This document shows, one piece after another, positions 43,118 through 51,502 of a stretch of DNA of 64,000 bases (position 1 is the first letter of the stretch; each line of letters begins with the position of its first letter). Under the pieces are notes generated by a model that searched no databases, was not told the origin of the DNA, and worked only from the letters and a program-made list of their open reading frames with translations. The stretch is from assembly GCF_000378985.1 (NCBI RefSeq), contig NZ_KB905370.1:1-64000 (forward strand). Direction: 5' to 3'. The position numbers and the translations under genes were made by a program. Origin of the DNA: Ensifer sp. BR816. GTDB taxonomy: Bacteria > Pseudomonadota > Alphaproteobacteria > Rhizobiales > Rhizobiaceae.

Positions 43118-44626
43118 CTACTCCATCCGCACGGTCACGAAGCGCAGCTCCCCGGTCTTGCTGGCGATCATCAGCAATGCATTGCGGCGGCCGTCGGCCT
43201 TCAGCTCGCCGACGCGTGAGGTGACGTCTTCCGGGGAGTCCATTGCCTCCTGGCCGACCTCGACAATGACGTCTCCCGCCTCGACGCGACGCTCGGCGGC
43301 AGGCGAGTTCGGCTGAACCTCGGTCACGACAACACCGTTAACGTTCTCGGCGATTCCAAAGCTCTTGCGGCGATCGGCGTCGAGCACCGCAAGCTTCATG
43401 CCGAGGACGACGTCCGTCGCCGGCAGGGTGGCGGCCGGCGGCTCGCTCGGCTTGGCGCTCTCGTTTTTCAGTTCCCCGCCACTTCCGGCGGCCGCCAGGT
43501 GTTCGCCATCCTCAAGCCGGCCGAGCGTCACGCGCACCGTCTGCTCCTTGCCGTCGCGGATGACCACGACCTCGACCGCTTTGCCGACCGGGCTTTCTCC
43601 GACCGCGCGCATCAGATCGCGCATTTCGCCGATCACGGTTCCGTCGAACCGGATAATGATGTCGCCCGCCTTGATCTCGCCATGCGAAATTGGACCGCCC
43701 TCGATGATGCCGGAAACCAGCGCCCCGTGCGGCATGTCCATCTTCAGGCTCTCGGCGATATCGTCGGTGACCGGCTGAATACGCACGCCAAGCCAGCCGC
43801 GCCGCGTCTCGCCGAATTCCTTGAGCTGGTTGACGACGTTCATCGCAAGCTCCGTCGGCACTGCAAAGCCGATGCCGACCGACATGCCGGTCTGAGAAAG
43901 GATCGCAGTGTTGATGCCGATCACCTCACCCTGCATGTTGAACAGGGGGCCGCCGGAATTGCCGCGGTTAATCGCGGCATCCGTCTGGATGAAGCTGTCA
44001 TAGGGACCGGCATTGATGTTGCGGCCGCGCGCCGAAACCACACCGACAGAGACCGACACGCCGAGCCCGAAGGGATTGCCGACGACCATTACCCAATCGC
44101 CGATCCTGATCTTCCGTGAGTCGCCGAAGGACACCGCCTTGAGTGGCTTCTTCGGCTCGACTTTCAACACCGCCAGGTCGGTCTTGGCATCGGTGCCGAC
44201 CAGCTTCGCCTTCAACCTGGTGCCGTCCGAGAGGTTGATCTCGATATCGTCGGCGTCCTGGATCACGTGGTTGTTGGTGACGATATAGCCGGACGCATCG
44301 ATGATGAAGCCGGAACCAAGTGAGTTGACCGTGCGCGGGCGTCCGCCCTCGCCGCGTTGCCCCTTGAAGAATTCGTCGAAGAACTCCTGATGCGGCGAGC
44401 CCTCGGGCACCTGCGGCATCGGTGCGTTGTCATCTTCACCCTTGACGTTCTGCGAGATGGAGATGTTCACCACAGCGTCGAGCAGGTTTGCAGCGAGATC
44501 GGCGACGGAGGGGGGCCCGGCGGCGGGGCTGGGCAGCGCCGTTTCGGCAAGCGCCGAGTTGGAAAAGAGCAATGCCGTCGCAGCCGCCAGCAACAGGCTG
44601 CGGAGGATTTCAGGTCGTTTCGACAA
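43118..44626 (-). CDS. degP: periplasmic Do/DegP-family serine protease
   Basis: A 502-residue HtrA protease with a signal peptide (residues about 1-28). The catalytic triad is His120 (VTNNHV), Asp150 (KTDLAVL) and Ser224 (RGNSGGPLF). Two PDZ domains follow, at about residues 275-370 (GWLGVRIQPVTDD) and 400-500 (VVVTEVQPNSPAAERRVEAGDVIVEVG). It degrades or refolds damaged envelope proteins. It lies downstream of the hflK-hflC genes on the same strand, separated by an ACT-domain gene and a 207-bp spacer. Confidence 0.95.
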   Translation of the reverse strand: MSKRPEILRSLLLAAATALLFSNSALAETALPSPAAGPPSVADLAANLLDAVVNISISQNVKGEDDNAPMPQVPEGSPHQEFFDEFFKGQRGEGGRPRTVNSLGSGFIIDASGYIVTNNHVIQDADDIEINLSDGTRLKAKLVGTDAKTDLAVLKVEPKKPLKAVSFGDSRKIRIGDWVMVVGNPFGLGVSVSVGVVSARGRNINAGPYDSFIQTDAAINRGNSGGPLFNMQGEVIGINTAILSQTGMSVGIGFAVPTELAMNVVNQLKEFGETRRGWLGVRIQPVTDDIAESLKMDMPHGALVSGIIEGGPISHGEIKAGDIIIRFDGTVIGEMRDLMRAVGESPVGKAVEVVVIRDGKEQTVRVTLGRLEDGEHLAAAGSGGELKNESAKPSEPPAATLPATDVVLGMKLAVLDADRRKSFGIAENVNGVVVTEVQPNSPAAERRVEAGDVIVEVGQEAMDSPEDVTSRVGELKADGRRNALLMIASKTGELRFVTVRME

Positions 44627-44833
44627 GTCGCTGTGCTCCTATGATTCCCTTGCATCACGCCGATCACCGGCTCTGGCGGTCCGCGATCACTGCGTGAGCC
44701 ATTCATCCGTTTTGGCGAATTATACCACTGCCGCAAGGCGTTGCGGCGGCTGCTTGGCGCAGCAAACGATCTTCTTCTGAAGATACGGCGGATTTCCGGA
44801 GCGTCCAGACACGATTTCCTGATTTCGCTGGGA

Positions 44834-45220
44834 TCACGTCGTGATTTCGTGACCGTGCTCCTTCAGCGCCTGCACCGCCTTGTCGAGATCGGAGCCGGCA
44901 ACGAAGATATAATCGGTACTAAAGGTCGAATTGGCGAAGACGCCAACACCGGCTGCCGAAAGCGGACGAAGCACCGAAGACAGGACACCCGGCACGGAGA
45001 AGCTGAAATGCTGTTCTATGCGGAAGCAGCGCCAGCCGAGCGAGCTCTGGACACTGGAAGGAATGCGGGCGGCGCGGCAGACGAGCGTCATTTCCTCGCG
45101 CGAACTCGAAACCGTCCAGAACCCCGGCCCGGGCAGCCACTCCGGAACAGCGGACCCGATCGTCAGGCGGGTAATCGCATATTCGGCATCGACCAACCGG
45201 ATCAGGAGTTTATGTGGCAT
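44834..45220 (-). CDS. ACT domain-containing protein
   Basis: A 128-residue protein composed mainly of two ACT-like halves. The N-terminal half resembles the ACT_7/CASTOR pattern (WTVSSSREEMTLVCRAARIPS) and the C-terminal half the ACT pattern FSFSVPGVLSSVLRPLSAAGVGVFANSTFSTDYIFVAGSDLDKAVQALKEHGH. It probably binds an amino acid. It is small and has no catalytic domain, so a sensor or regulatory role is likely. The DUF2065 gene stops only 7 bp before this gene begins. Confidence 0.88.
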   Translation of the reverse strand: MPHKLLIRLVDAEYAITRLTIGSAVPEWLPGPGFWTVSSSREEMTLVCRAARIPSSVQSSLGWRCFRIEQHFSFSVPGVLSSVLRPLSAAGVGVFANSTFSTDYIFVAGSDLDKAVQALKEHGHEITT

Positions 45221-45226
45221 TTCGCA

Positions 45227-45412
45227 TTATCCTCGAAGCAACCAAACAAGTCCGACGCCAACGGCCACCGATGTGAGTCCGGCAAGGCGCAGCTGATGTT
45301 CCGGGACATACGGCAAACGCTTCGCCAATTCCACAAGAACCAAAGGGGCCAGTGCGTACACCAGCCCCTCGATGATCAGGAAAAATGCGAACCCGGTCAA
45401 AAGATCGGACAT
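45227..45412 (-). CDS. DUF2065 family small membrane protein
   Basis: A 61-residue protein with two hydrophobic segments (GFAFFLIIEGLVYALAPLVLVEL and LAGLTSVAVGVGLVWLL) and the ALAPLVLVELAKRLPYVPEHQLRLAG linker typical of DUF2065 (YjeT). It starts 7 bp after hflC, as in many proteobacteria where yjeT follows hflKC, so it is likely part of that membrane complex or its operon. Function is unknown. Confidence 0.92.
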   Translation of the reverse strand: MSDLLTGFAFFLIIEGLVYALAPLVLVELAKRLPYVPEHQLRLAGLTSVAVGVGLVWLLRG

Positions 45413-45419
45413 CGTCCGC

Positions 45420-46352
45420 TCAATCTCCGGTCGCAGGCGCCACCGGCGCGGCCGGCGATAGCGGCGGCGCTGCCCCGTCCGCGCTGTTGAAATACCGGAA
45501 GAATTCCGAGTGTGGCGACAGCACGACGGTTGTATCCGGATTTCCGATCGATTGCGTGTAAGCTGCCATCGAGCGGTAGAATTCGAAGAAGCCCGGATCG
45601 CGCGTGAAGGCGTCCGCAAAGATGCCGGTCCGCTCGGCCTCGCCCTCGCCTCGAAGGATTTCCGAATCACGCTGTGCTTCCGCGACGATCTCCACCACCT
45701 GGCGATCGGCAATCGCGCGACGACGCTGGCCTTCTTCGTTGCCGCGCGCGCGGATCAGTTCGGCTTCCGCCAGACGCTCCGCCTTCATGCGGTCATAGGT
45801 CTGCTGCGAGACCTCCTGGGTCAAATCCGTCCGGCGGATGCGCACGTCCTCGATGTTGAGGCCCAGCGATTCTGCGTCGCCCCTGAGATCGGTCCGAACC
45901 TCGCGCATCATCGATGCGCGCTCGTCCGAAAGCGCCGCCTCGAACCCCCTCAGGCCGTAGACACGGCGCAGCGACGCATCGAGACGGGTGCGAAGCCGCG
46001 CTTCGGCAGATTCGCGGTCGCCGGAAACAGTTTCGCGGAAGCGGCGTGGGTCGGCGATCCTGTAGACCACGAAGGCATCCACCTCGTAGAACTTGCCGCC
46101 GGATACCTGCACGCGGATATTGTCGAGATCGAAGCGGAGTGCCTGGTCCTCGACATATTGGACGCGGTCCGCATCCATGAAGGCGAAGGGCAGCTTGAAA
46201 TAGAGGCCCGGTTCGGTCTTCACGTCCCGGATTTCGCCGAAGCGAACGACGATCGCCTGCTGGCGCTCATTGACCACGAACACCGACGAGTAGACGACGA
46301 CCAAGACCGCTGCGAGAACGATGAGAATGATTGAGCTGCGATTGTTTATCAT
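45420..46352 (-). CDS. hflC: protease modulator HflC
   Basis: A 310-residue SPFH/band 7 protein with an N-terminal membrane anchor (IILIVLAAVLVVVYSSVFVVNE). The periplasmic part includes RQQAIVVRFGEIRDVKTEPGLYFKLPF and the coiled-coil region QQTYDRMKAERLAEAELIRARGNEEGQ. Together with HflK it forms a cage that restrains the FtsH protease. The ATG overlaps the hflK stop by 4 bp. Confidence 0.96.
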   Translation of the reverse strand: MINNRSSIILIVLAAVLVVVYSSVFVVNERQQAIVVRFGEIRDVKTEPGLYFKLPFAFMDADRVQYVEDQALRFDLDNIRVQVSGGKFYEVDAFVVYRIADPRRFRETVSGDRESAEARLRTRLDASLRRVYGLRGFEAALSDERASMMREVRTDLRGDAESLGLNIEDVRIRRTDLTQEVSQQTYDRMKAERLAEAELIRARGNEEGQRRRAIADRQVVEIVAEAQRDSEILRGEGEAERTGIFADAFTRDPGFFEFYRSMAAYTQSIGNPDTTVVLSPHSEFFRYFNSADGAAPPLSPAAPVAPATGD

Positions 46353-47431
46353 TGGGTACCTCCCGACTGCGCGGGTCTGCCGATTTCGTTGAGCGGCAGA
46401 TAGGGCAGCACGCCCTGGCCGTTCTTCTCATCGAGAATGACCTTCTTCGACTTGCCGAGAACATCCTGCATGGTTTCGAGATAGAGCCGCCGGCGCGTGA
46501 CCTCAGGCGCCTTGGTATAGGCGTCATAGACCGAAATGAACCGCTGCGCCTCACCCTGGGCTTCCTTGACGACACGGTCCTTGTAGGCGGCCGCCTCTTC
46601 GCGGATCTGCGCTCCCTGGCCGCGGGCCTTGCCGAGCACCTGGTTGGCGTACTGGTTGGCTTCCTCGACGAAACGGTCCTCGTCCTGCTCGGCGCGCTGC
46701 ACTTCATCGAACGCGTCGGCCACCTCGCGCGGCGGCGCGGCGTCCTCGATCGCGACCGTGTTCACCGAGATGCCGGCACCGTAGGTGTCCATGGTTGCCT
46801 GGATCGTGTTCTTGACGTCTGCGGCGATCGCCTGGCGATTGTCGCGGAAGATGTCCTGCGCGGGGCGCCGTCCGACGACCTCGCGCATGGCGCTTTCGGC
46901 CACCTGCTGCAGCGTGTCGGCCGGATTCTCGACGTTGAAGAGATACGACTTCGGATCCGTGACCGCGAACAGCACGGAGAATTGCACGTTGACGATATTC
47001 TGGTCACCGGTCAGCATCAGGCCCGCGCTCGACTGCGCGCCGACGCGGCTGCCGATATTGAGTTGCTGCTCCGTCACCTTGACGATCTCGACAGTCTCCA
47101 GCGGCCAGAAATGATAGTGCAGGCCGGGCATGGAGATTTCTTCCTTCGGCTTGCCGAAGCGCATCTCGACGCCGCGTTCGTCCGGCTGAACGGTGTAGAT
47201 CGAATTGAGCAGGAGGAAACCGAGGATCAACAGGCCGACAATGACGAAGACGCCGCCGTTGAAGCCGCCCGGAACCACGTTCTTCAACTGATCCTGGCCG
47301 CGACGGATGATCTCTTCCAGATCCGGCGGCCCACCTCGGCCGCCGCGTGGCTTATTTCCCTGACCCCATGGCCCTTGATTGCCGCCGCCACCCCATGGGC
47401 CGCCGCCGCCATTCTGATTGCTCCAGGGCAT
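46349..47431 (-). CDS. hflK: FtsH protease activity modulator HflK
   Basis: A 360-residue SPFH protein. The first 40 residues are Gly/Asn-rich (NQNGGGGPWGGGGNQGPWG). One membrane segment lies at about residues 55-75 (GVFVIVGLLILGFLLLNSIY), then the band 7 domain (QPDERGVEMRFGKP...MPGLHYHFWPLETVEIVKV). ATG 47431 was chosen because AGAGAGG precedes it; a TTG one codon upstream is not needed. It is translated together with hflC. Confidence 0.96.
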   Translation of the reverse strand: MPWSNQNGGGGPWGGGGNQGPWGQGNKPRGGRGGPPDLEEIIRRGQDQLKNVVPGGFNGGVFVIVGLLILGFLLLNSIYTVQPDERGVEMRFGKPKEEISMPGLHYHFWPLETVEIVKVTEQQLNIGSRVGAQSSAGLMLTGDQNIVNVQFSVLFAVTDPKSYLFNVENPADTLQQVAESAMREVVGRRPAQDIFRDNRQAIAADVKNTIQATMDTYGAGISVNTVAIEDAAPPREVADAFDEVQRAEQDEDRFVEEANQYANQVLGKARGQGAQIREEAAAYKDRVVKEAQGEAQRFISVYDAYTKAPEVTRRRLYLETMQDVLGKSKKVILDEKNGQGVLPYLPLNEIGRPAQSGGTQ

Positions 47432-47635
47432 CAAAACCTCTCTTCAAAGAATATTCTCTCGCTGAACGTCCCGCAGATATGCGGCCGGTCACGACGTGGT
47501 CCCGTTATAGGTATCATGTGCATTGCTTTCAACGCGATACGGGCGACTTCACCGTAAAGTGCTAAAAATAGTTGACGGCTTCCCGGCGCGATGGGAAAGG
47601 AACGAAGCGGTCATGTGCCTCGGCCCCGCCTTCGG

Positions 47636-48175
47636 CTATTTTGCCAGTGTTTCGTGGCGCCGCCACGTGACAAAATGCATCGCATGACTGTCCTTCTCTC
47701 CACGCGGCAGATCCTCCTCGAAGACTTTCTCGAAAGACACCGGATCAATCGGTGGAAAGCGGGTGTCGCCCTCCACCGCCGCCTGCACCTCGGTCACATG
47801 CAGCACGTCGGCGAGATCGATCGACTGCCGGTAAATCTCCCCCCCGCCAATGATGCAGATTTCGTCGGCGCCGAGCGCCGCGGCATGCGCCCGCGCCTTT
47901 TCGAGCGCTTCCTGGAGTGACGAGGCAACCTCGGCTCCGGCAGCCGTAAAATTCGGGTCGCGGCTGACGACGATGTTCGGCCGGCCGGGCAGCGGACGAC
48001 CGAGCGACGCCCAGGTCTTTCTTCCCATGACAACCGGCTTGCCGATCGTCAGCGCCTTGAAACGCTTGAGATCCGTCGAGAGCCGCCACGGCAGGTCGCC
48101 CTCGCGCCCGATCACACCATTGGTCGCGACCGCCACGACGATGACGATCTTTGGATCCGGTCTTGCATCAGTCAT
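47636..48175 (-). CDS. folA: dihydrofolate reductase
   Basis: A 179-residue enzyme that reduces dihydrofolate with NADPH. It has VVAVATNGVIGREGDLPWRLSTDLKRFK (conserved W and Asp at the active site), VVMGRKTWASLGRPLPGRPNIVVSR and EICIIGGGEIYRQ. It follows a GST gene with an 8-bp overlap, and thyA, which generates its substrate, lies further upstream on the same strand. The three form a likely operon. Confidence 0.96.
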   Translation of the reverse strand: MTDARPDPKIVIVVAVATNGVIGREGDLPWRLSTDLKRFKALTIGKPVVMGRKTWASLGRPLPGRPNIVVSRDPNFTAAGAEVASSLQEALEKARAHAAALGADEICIIGGGEIYRQSIDLADVLHVTEVQAAVEGDTRFPPIDPVSFEKVFEEDLPRGEKDSHAMHFVTWRRHETLAK

Positions 48176-48773
48176 GGAAACCACTCGGTTTGCTGTCGAT
48201 TTCGCGGGCCCGCTGCAGCGCCGGACGGTCGGTCACGACGCGGATGTAACGATCGATGACGTCGCTTTCCGGCAGGATCTTGCGCATCCATTGCAGGGCG
48301 CTGGCGAGCAGCAGGTCGGCTGCACTCATCTTCTCGCCAATGAGATAGGGATGCCGCGTCAATACGTCGATCACATGCGCGCACATCTCGGTATAAAGGC
48401 GCGCAAGCGCCGGGTTGTTGACCGTAACACCGGACATATGGGCGAGCGCTGTCGGCTCGATCACCCCGGCATAATAGGCCAGCCAGGAGAGGTATGCGCC
48501 ACGATCGGGATGGCCGGGCGGCCGACCGAGGCTGCAATCGGGGTAGAGATCGGTCAGATATTGCACGACCGCGGCCGACTCCCAGACCAGCGTGCCGTCG
48601 TGCAGGAGTGCCGGCACCTGTTTGTGGGGATGCGGATTGTTCTCGTCCGGACCACCGGATCCGTCCCAACGACAAATATTGACGTAGCGGATCTCGTATT
48701 CCGCCCCGAGTTCCTCGAGCAGCCATATGATCCGCGACGAGCGCGACAAGGGCGCATGGATCAGCGTCAGCAT
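48168..48773 (-). CDS. glutathione S-transferase family protein
   Basis: A 201-residue protein with an N-terminal thioredoxin-like domain (LTLIHAPLSRSSRIIWLLEELGAEYEIRYV; Ser in the glutathione-activating place) and an all-helical C-terminal domain (YLIGEKMSAADLLLASALQWM). ATG 48773 has GGGAGG upstream. It sits between thyA and folA. A role in folate metabolism is not indicated; general detoxification or thiol chemistry is more likely. Confidence 0.92.
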   Translation of the reverse strand: MLTLIHAPLSRSSRIIWLLEELGAEYEIRYVNICRWDGSGGPDENNPHPHKQVPALLHDGTLVWESAAVVQYLTDLYPDCSLGRPPGHPDRGAYLSWLAYYAGVIEPTALAHMSGVTVNNPALARLYTEMCAHVIDVLTRHPYLIGEKMSAADLLLASALQWMRKILPESDVIDRYIRVVTDRPALQRAREIDSKPSGFHD

Positions 48774-48903
48774 CAAAACCTCCCGTCCCGCCGGTCGTTG
48801 CCGGTCTTTTCGAAGCATGGTCGGGTCGATCGGCCGGCCATGCTTATTCGAATGACATAGGGCCGCCGCCGGAAAATCCACACCGGCTCTCCGGCTTGGC
48901 GGA

Positions 48904-49698
48904 TCAGACCGCGACAGGCGCTTTTATATGTGAATCGGCTTCGTAGCCGACGAGCGTAAAGTCTTCGAACTTGAAGGAAAATATGTCATTGACCGCCGGA
49001 TTGATCTTCATCCTCGGCAACGCCTTGGGCGTCCTCGTCAGCTGCAGCCGCGCCTGATCGAAGTGGTTGTGGTAGATATGCGCGTCGCCGAGCGTGTGTA
49101 CGAAGTCTCCGGGCTTCAGCCCCGTCACCTGCGCCACCATCATCGTCAGCAAGGCATAGGATGCGATGTTGAATGGGACGCCCAGGAAGATGTCGCCGGA
49201 TCGCTGATAGAGCTGGCAGGAAAGCTTGCCGTCCGCCACGTAGAACTGGAACAGGCAATGGCAGGGCGGCAGCGCCATTTCGTCGACGAGCGCCGGGTTC
49301 CATGCCGAGACGATGTGCCGGCGCGAATTCGGATTGGTCTTCAGCGCCTCGACCAGCCCGGCGATCTGGTCGATGTGACCACCGGCGGGCGCCGGCCAGG
49401 ATCGCCACTGGTAACCATAGACGGGCCCGAGCTCGCCCTTTTCATCCGCCCATTCGTCCCAGATGCTGACGCCGTTTTCCTTGAGGTAGGTGATGTTCGT
49501 CTCGCCTCTCAGAAACCACAGGAGTTCGTGGATGATCGACCGCAGGTGCAGCTTCTTGGTCGTCAGCACCGGAAAGCCTTCAGACAGATCGAAGCGCATC
49601 TGGTAACCGAACACCGAGCGCGTGCCGGTGCCCGTACGGTCGCCGCGGTCGCTGCCGTTGCTCATTACATGGTCGAGAAGCTCGAGATATTGCCGCAT
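48904..49698 (-). CDS. thyA: thymidylate synthase
   Basis: A 264-residue enzyme, the same length as in E. coli. The catalytic cysteine is residue 146 in [12 protein letters not shown]. Folate- and dUMP-binding parts [35 protein letters not shown] and HIYHNHFDQ are conserved. It makes dTMP and dihydrofolate, the substrate of the nearby folA product. It heads the thyA-GST-folA unit. Confidence 0.98.
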   Translation of the reverse strand: MRQYLELLDHVMSNGSDRGDRTGTGTRSVFGYQMRFDLSEGFPVLTTKKLHLRSIIHELLWFLRGETNITYLKENGVSIWDEWADEKGELGPVYGYQWRSWPAPAGGHIDQIAGLVEALKTNPNSRRHIVSAWNPALVDEMALPPCHCLFQFYVADGKLSCQLYQRSGDIFLGVPFNIASYALLTMMVAQVTGLKPGDFVHTLGDAHIYHNHFDQARLQLTRTPKALPRMKINPAVNDIFSFKFEDFTLVGYEADSHIKAPVAV

Positions 49699-49867
49699 GG
49701 TCTTTCGCCGCCGATTCGTCCTTCGCTGAAAATAGGACGAAGCGGGCGCCGAACCAATGCCGCGGCGACGGTTTTCCAGCGATTTGGCGGAACGCCGACA
49801 TCGATGCTTATCCGCCTCATTTCCCCTTCCAACCCCTTTTCTTCAGCGCCGGAAAGACCTATATGAC

Positions 49868-50216
49868 AAATGCCGTCTTCGGGCGGCTATGGCAATAAAC
49901 GGGCGATGCAATAAACCCATTGGACCCGGGGGCGGTACCCGGCGCCTCCACCAAAAACCGGTCGAACGACCGGCTTTTGATGGGGGCGAAATAGGATCGA
50001 CAAGGGCGTAAAGATCGACTTTTTGCTCGGCATTGTACCACCGTTATCGGGCTAAACTTATAGTTGCAAACGACAACTATGCTGAAGCACGTCTCGCTGC
50101 CTAACGGCGGTGCGACACTTCAAATCAAGTCCTTCCGGGTAGCACCGTAAGGCGGGGTCCGAAGGCACCTGGCAACAGAAGCCTTCACCTTCTCCCCTGT
50201 GCTGAAATGGTCTATA
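49868..50216 (+). ncRNA. ssrA: two-piece (circularly permuted) tmRNA
   Basis: The acceptor piece ends in CGCCTCCACCA at 49953 and pairs with GGGGGCG at 49982, the start of the coding piece, so the gene order is permuted. Between them is a short hairpin spacer (CCGGTCG / CGACCGG) that is removed in maturation. The tag frame runs from GCA 50066 to TAA 50104 and reads ANDNYAEARLAA. It rescues stalled ribosomes and marks products for ClpXP. Outer ends are approximate. The next gene encodes the tag adaptor SspB. Confidence 0.93.
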
Positions 50217-50388
50217 GATGCCTCGATAATTGACTCGTCCCGATTGGACGGGCAAGGAAGACGAGACACGGCGAGGGCAATCGCCCGACTGCCGACAGCC
50301 CGAATAGGGCATTGAATTGCTGTATGAAACGCGATTTCGATCCGAGCCATCATGCGGTAGAGTGAGTTTGAAGAAAGACGGGGATCAC

Positions 50389-50904
50389 ATGGGCCAGGAC
50401 CACATCCGCTACGACATTCTGGCGCAGGACGCGCTTCGCGGCGTCATCCGCAAGGTGCTCACCGAAGTTGCCGCCACCGGCCATTTACCCGGTGACCACC
50501 ATTTCTTCATCACTTTCCTGACCGGGGCCCCTGGCGTACGTGTCTCGCAGCATCTCAAGGCGAAGTATCCGGAACAGATGACGATCGTCGTCCAGCATCA
50601 GTTCTGGGACCTGAAGGTTTCCGAGACTGGTTTCGAAATCGGCCTCTCCTTCTCCGATACGCCGGAGAAGCTGGTGATCCCCTTCAATGCGGTCCGTGGC
50701 TTCTACGATCCGTCCGTTAATTTCGAGCTCGAATTCGATGTCGCCGCCGGCGAGGACGAAGATTCGGAATCGGCGGAGATAACCGCCTATCCGATCAGCG
50801 AAGCCGATGAGGCATCATCGCAGAAGAGCCCGGAAAAGCCGGGCGACAGCCCAAAGGGCGGCGGCTCGGTTGTCTCGCTCGATTCCTTCCGCAAGAAGAA
50901 CTGA
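50389..50904 (+). CDS. sspB: SspB family ClpXP adaptor protein
   Basis: A 171-residue alphaproteobacterial SspB. The substrate-binding domain comprises residues about 5-115 (IRYDILAQDALRGVIRKVLTEVAATGHLPGDHHFFITFLTGAPGVRVS...MTIVVQHQFWDLKV). A disordered acidic linker and a C-terminal VVSLDSFRKKN follow, the latter resembling the ClpX-binding tail. It delivers ssrA-tagged proteins to ClpXP. It lies about 170 bp after ssrA, a functionally sensible arrangement. ATG 50389 was chosen because homologues begin MGQDHIRYD. Confidence 0.95.
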   Translation: MGQDHIRYDILAQDALRGVIRKVLTEVAATGHLPGDHHFFITFLTGAPGVRVSQHLKAKYPEQMTIVVQHQFWDLKVSETGFEIGLSFSDTPEKLVIPFNAVRGFYDPSVNFELEFDVAAGEDEDSESAEITAYPISEADEASSQKSPEKPGDSPKGGGSVVSLDSFRKKN

Positions 50905-50920
50905 CCGTGGAGGCGTGGCG

Positions 50921-51139
50921 GTGACCGGCGACGTCGTCAACCTGCGACAGTTCCGCAAGCGCCAGGCCCGTGCCGAGCGGGAGAAGGAGGCCGAACAGAA
51001 CCGGATTTCCTTCGGCCGGACCAAGATGGAAAAGTCCCTCACAACGGCCCTGAACGAAAAGGCGTCCAAGGCGCATGACCAGGGCCGATTGGAGGAGGCT
51101 GTGCCTCGAACACCGGCCCGTGACGGGGAAGACGCCTGA
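50921..51139 (+). CDS. DUF4169 family small protein
   Basis: A 72-residue basic, helical protein beginning VTGDVVNLRQFRKRQARAEREKEAEQNRISFGRTK and having ALNEKASKAHDQGRLEE. GGAGG lies seven bases before the GTG at 50921. The gene starts 16 bp after sspB and a ribbon-helix-helix gene follows, a conserved trio in rhizobia. Function is unknown. Confidence 0.88.
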   Translation: MTGDVVNLRQFRKRQARAEREKEAEQNRISFGRTKMEKSLTTALNEKASKAHDQGRLEEAVPRTPARDGEDA

Positions 51140-51232
51140 ACCGATCCGGGAAAAAACGATTCCCCCACAAGGACTTGGTAAAGGCTCCGGAATCGGATTG
51201 CCAACGCGTTGGATCGACTTGTGAGGCCAGGG

Positions 51233-51457
51233 ATGATCGCCAAGCATTCGGCGACGCTGCACGGACACCGCACCAGCTTCACGCTTGAAGACCCCTTTTG
51301 GCAGGAACTGAAGTCGATCGCCGAGAGCCGCGACATGCCGCTCGCACGCTTGATCGCGGAGATCGACGACGGCCGCGGTCCCGAGGGAAATCTGTCCTCC
51401 GCATTGCGGCTTTACGTGCTTGCTTGGGTCAAGGCCCAGGCAAGTAGCGCCGGCTGA
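51233..51457 (+). CDS. ribbon-helix-helix domain protein
   Basis: A 74-residue protein with the RHH_4 pattern HRTSFTLEDPFWQELKSIAESRDMPLARLIAEID and SSALRLYVLAWVKAQ. It is usually found after DUF4169 genes in Rhizobiales. It may bind DNA, with no known target. The start is uncertain: ATG 51233 or GTG three codons earlier. It ends convergent with the AsmA gene. Confidence 0.85.
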   Translation: MIAKHSATLHGHRTSFTLEDPFWQELKSIAESRDMPLARLIAEIDDGRGPEGNLSSALRLYVLAWVKAQASSAG

Positions 51458-51502
51458 GCCAGCCCCGCGGCGGGCCATCTGCAAACGCGGTGACTTTTCG
51501 GC

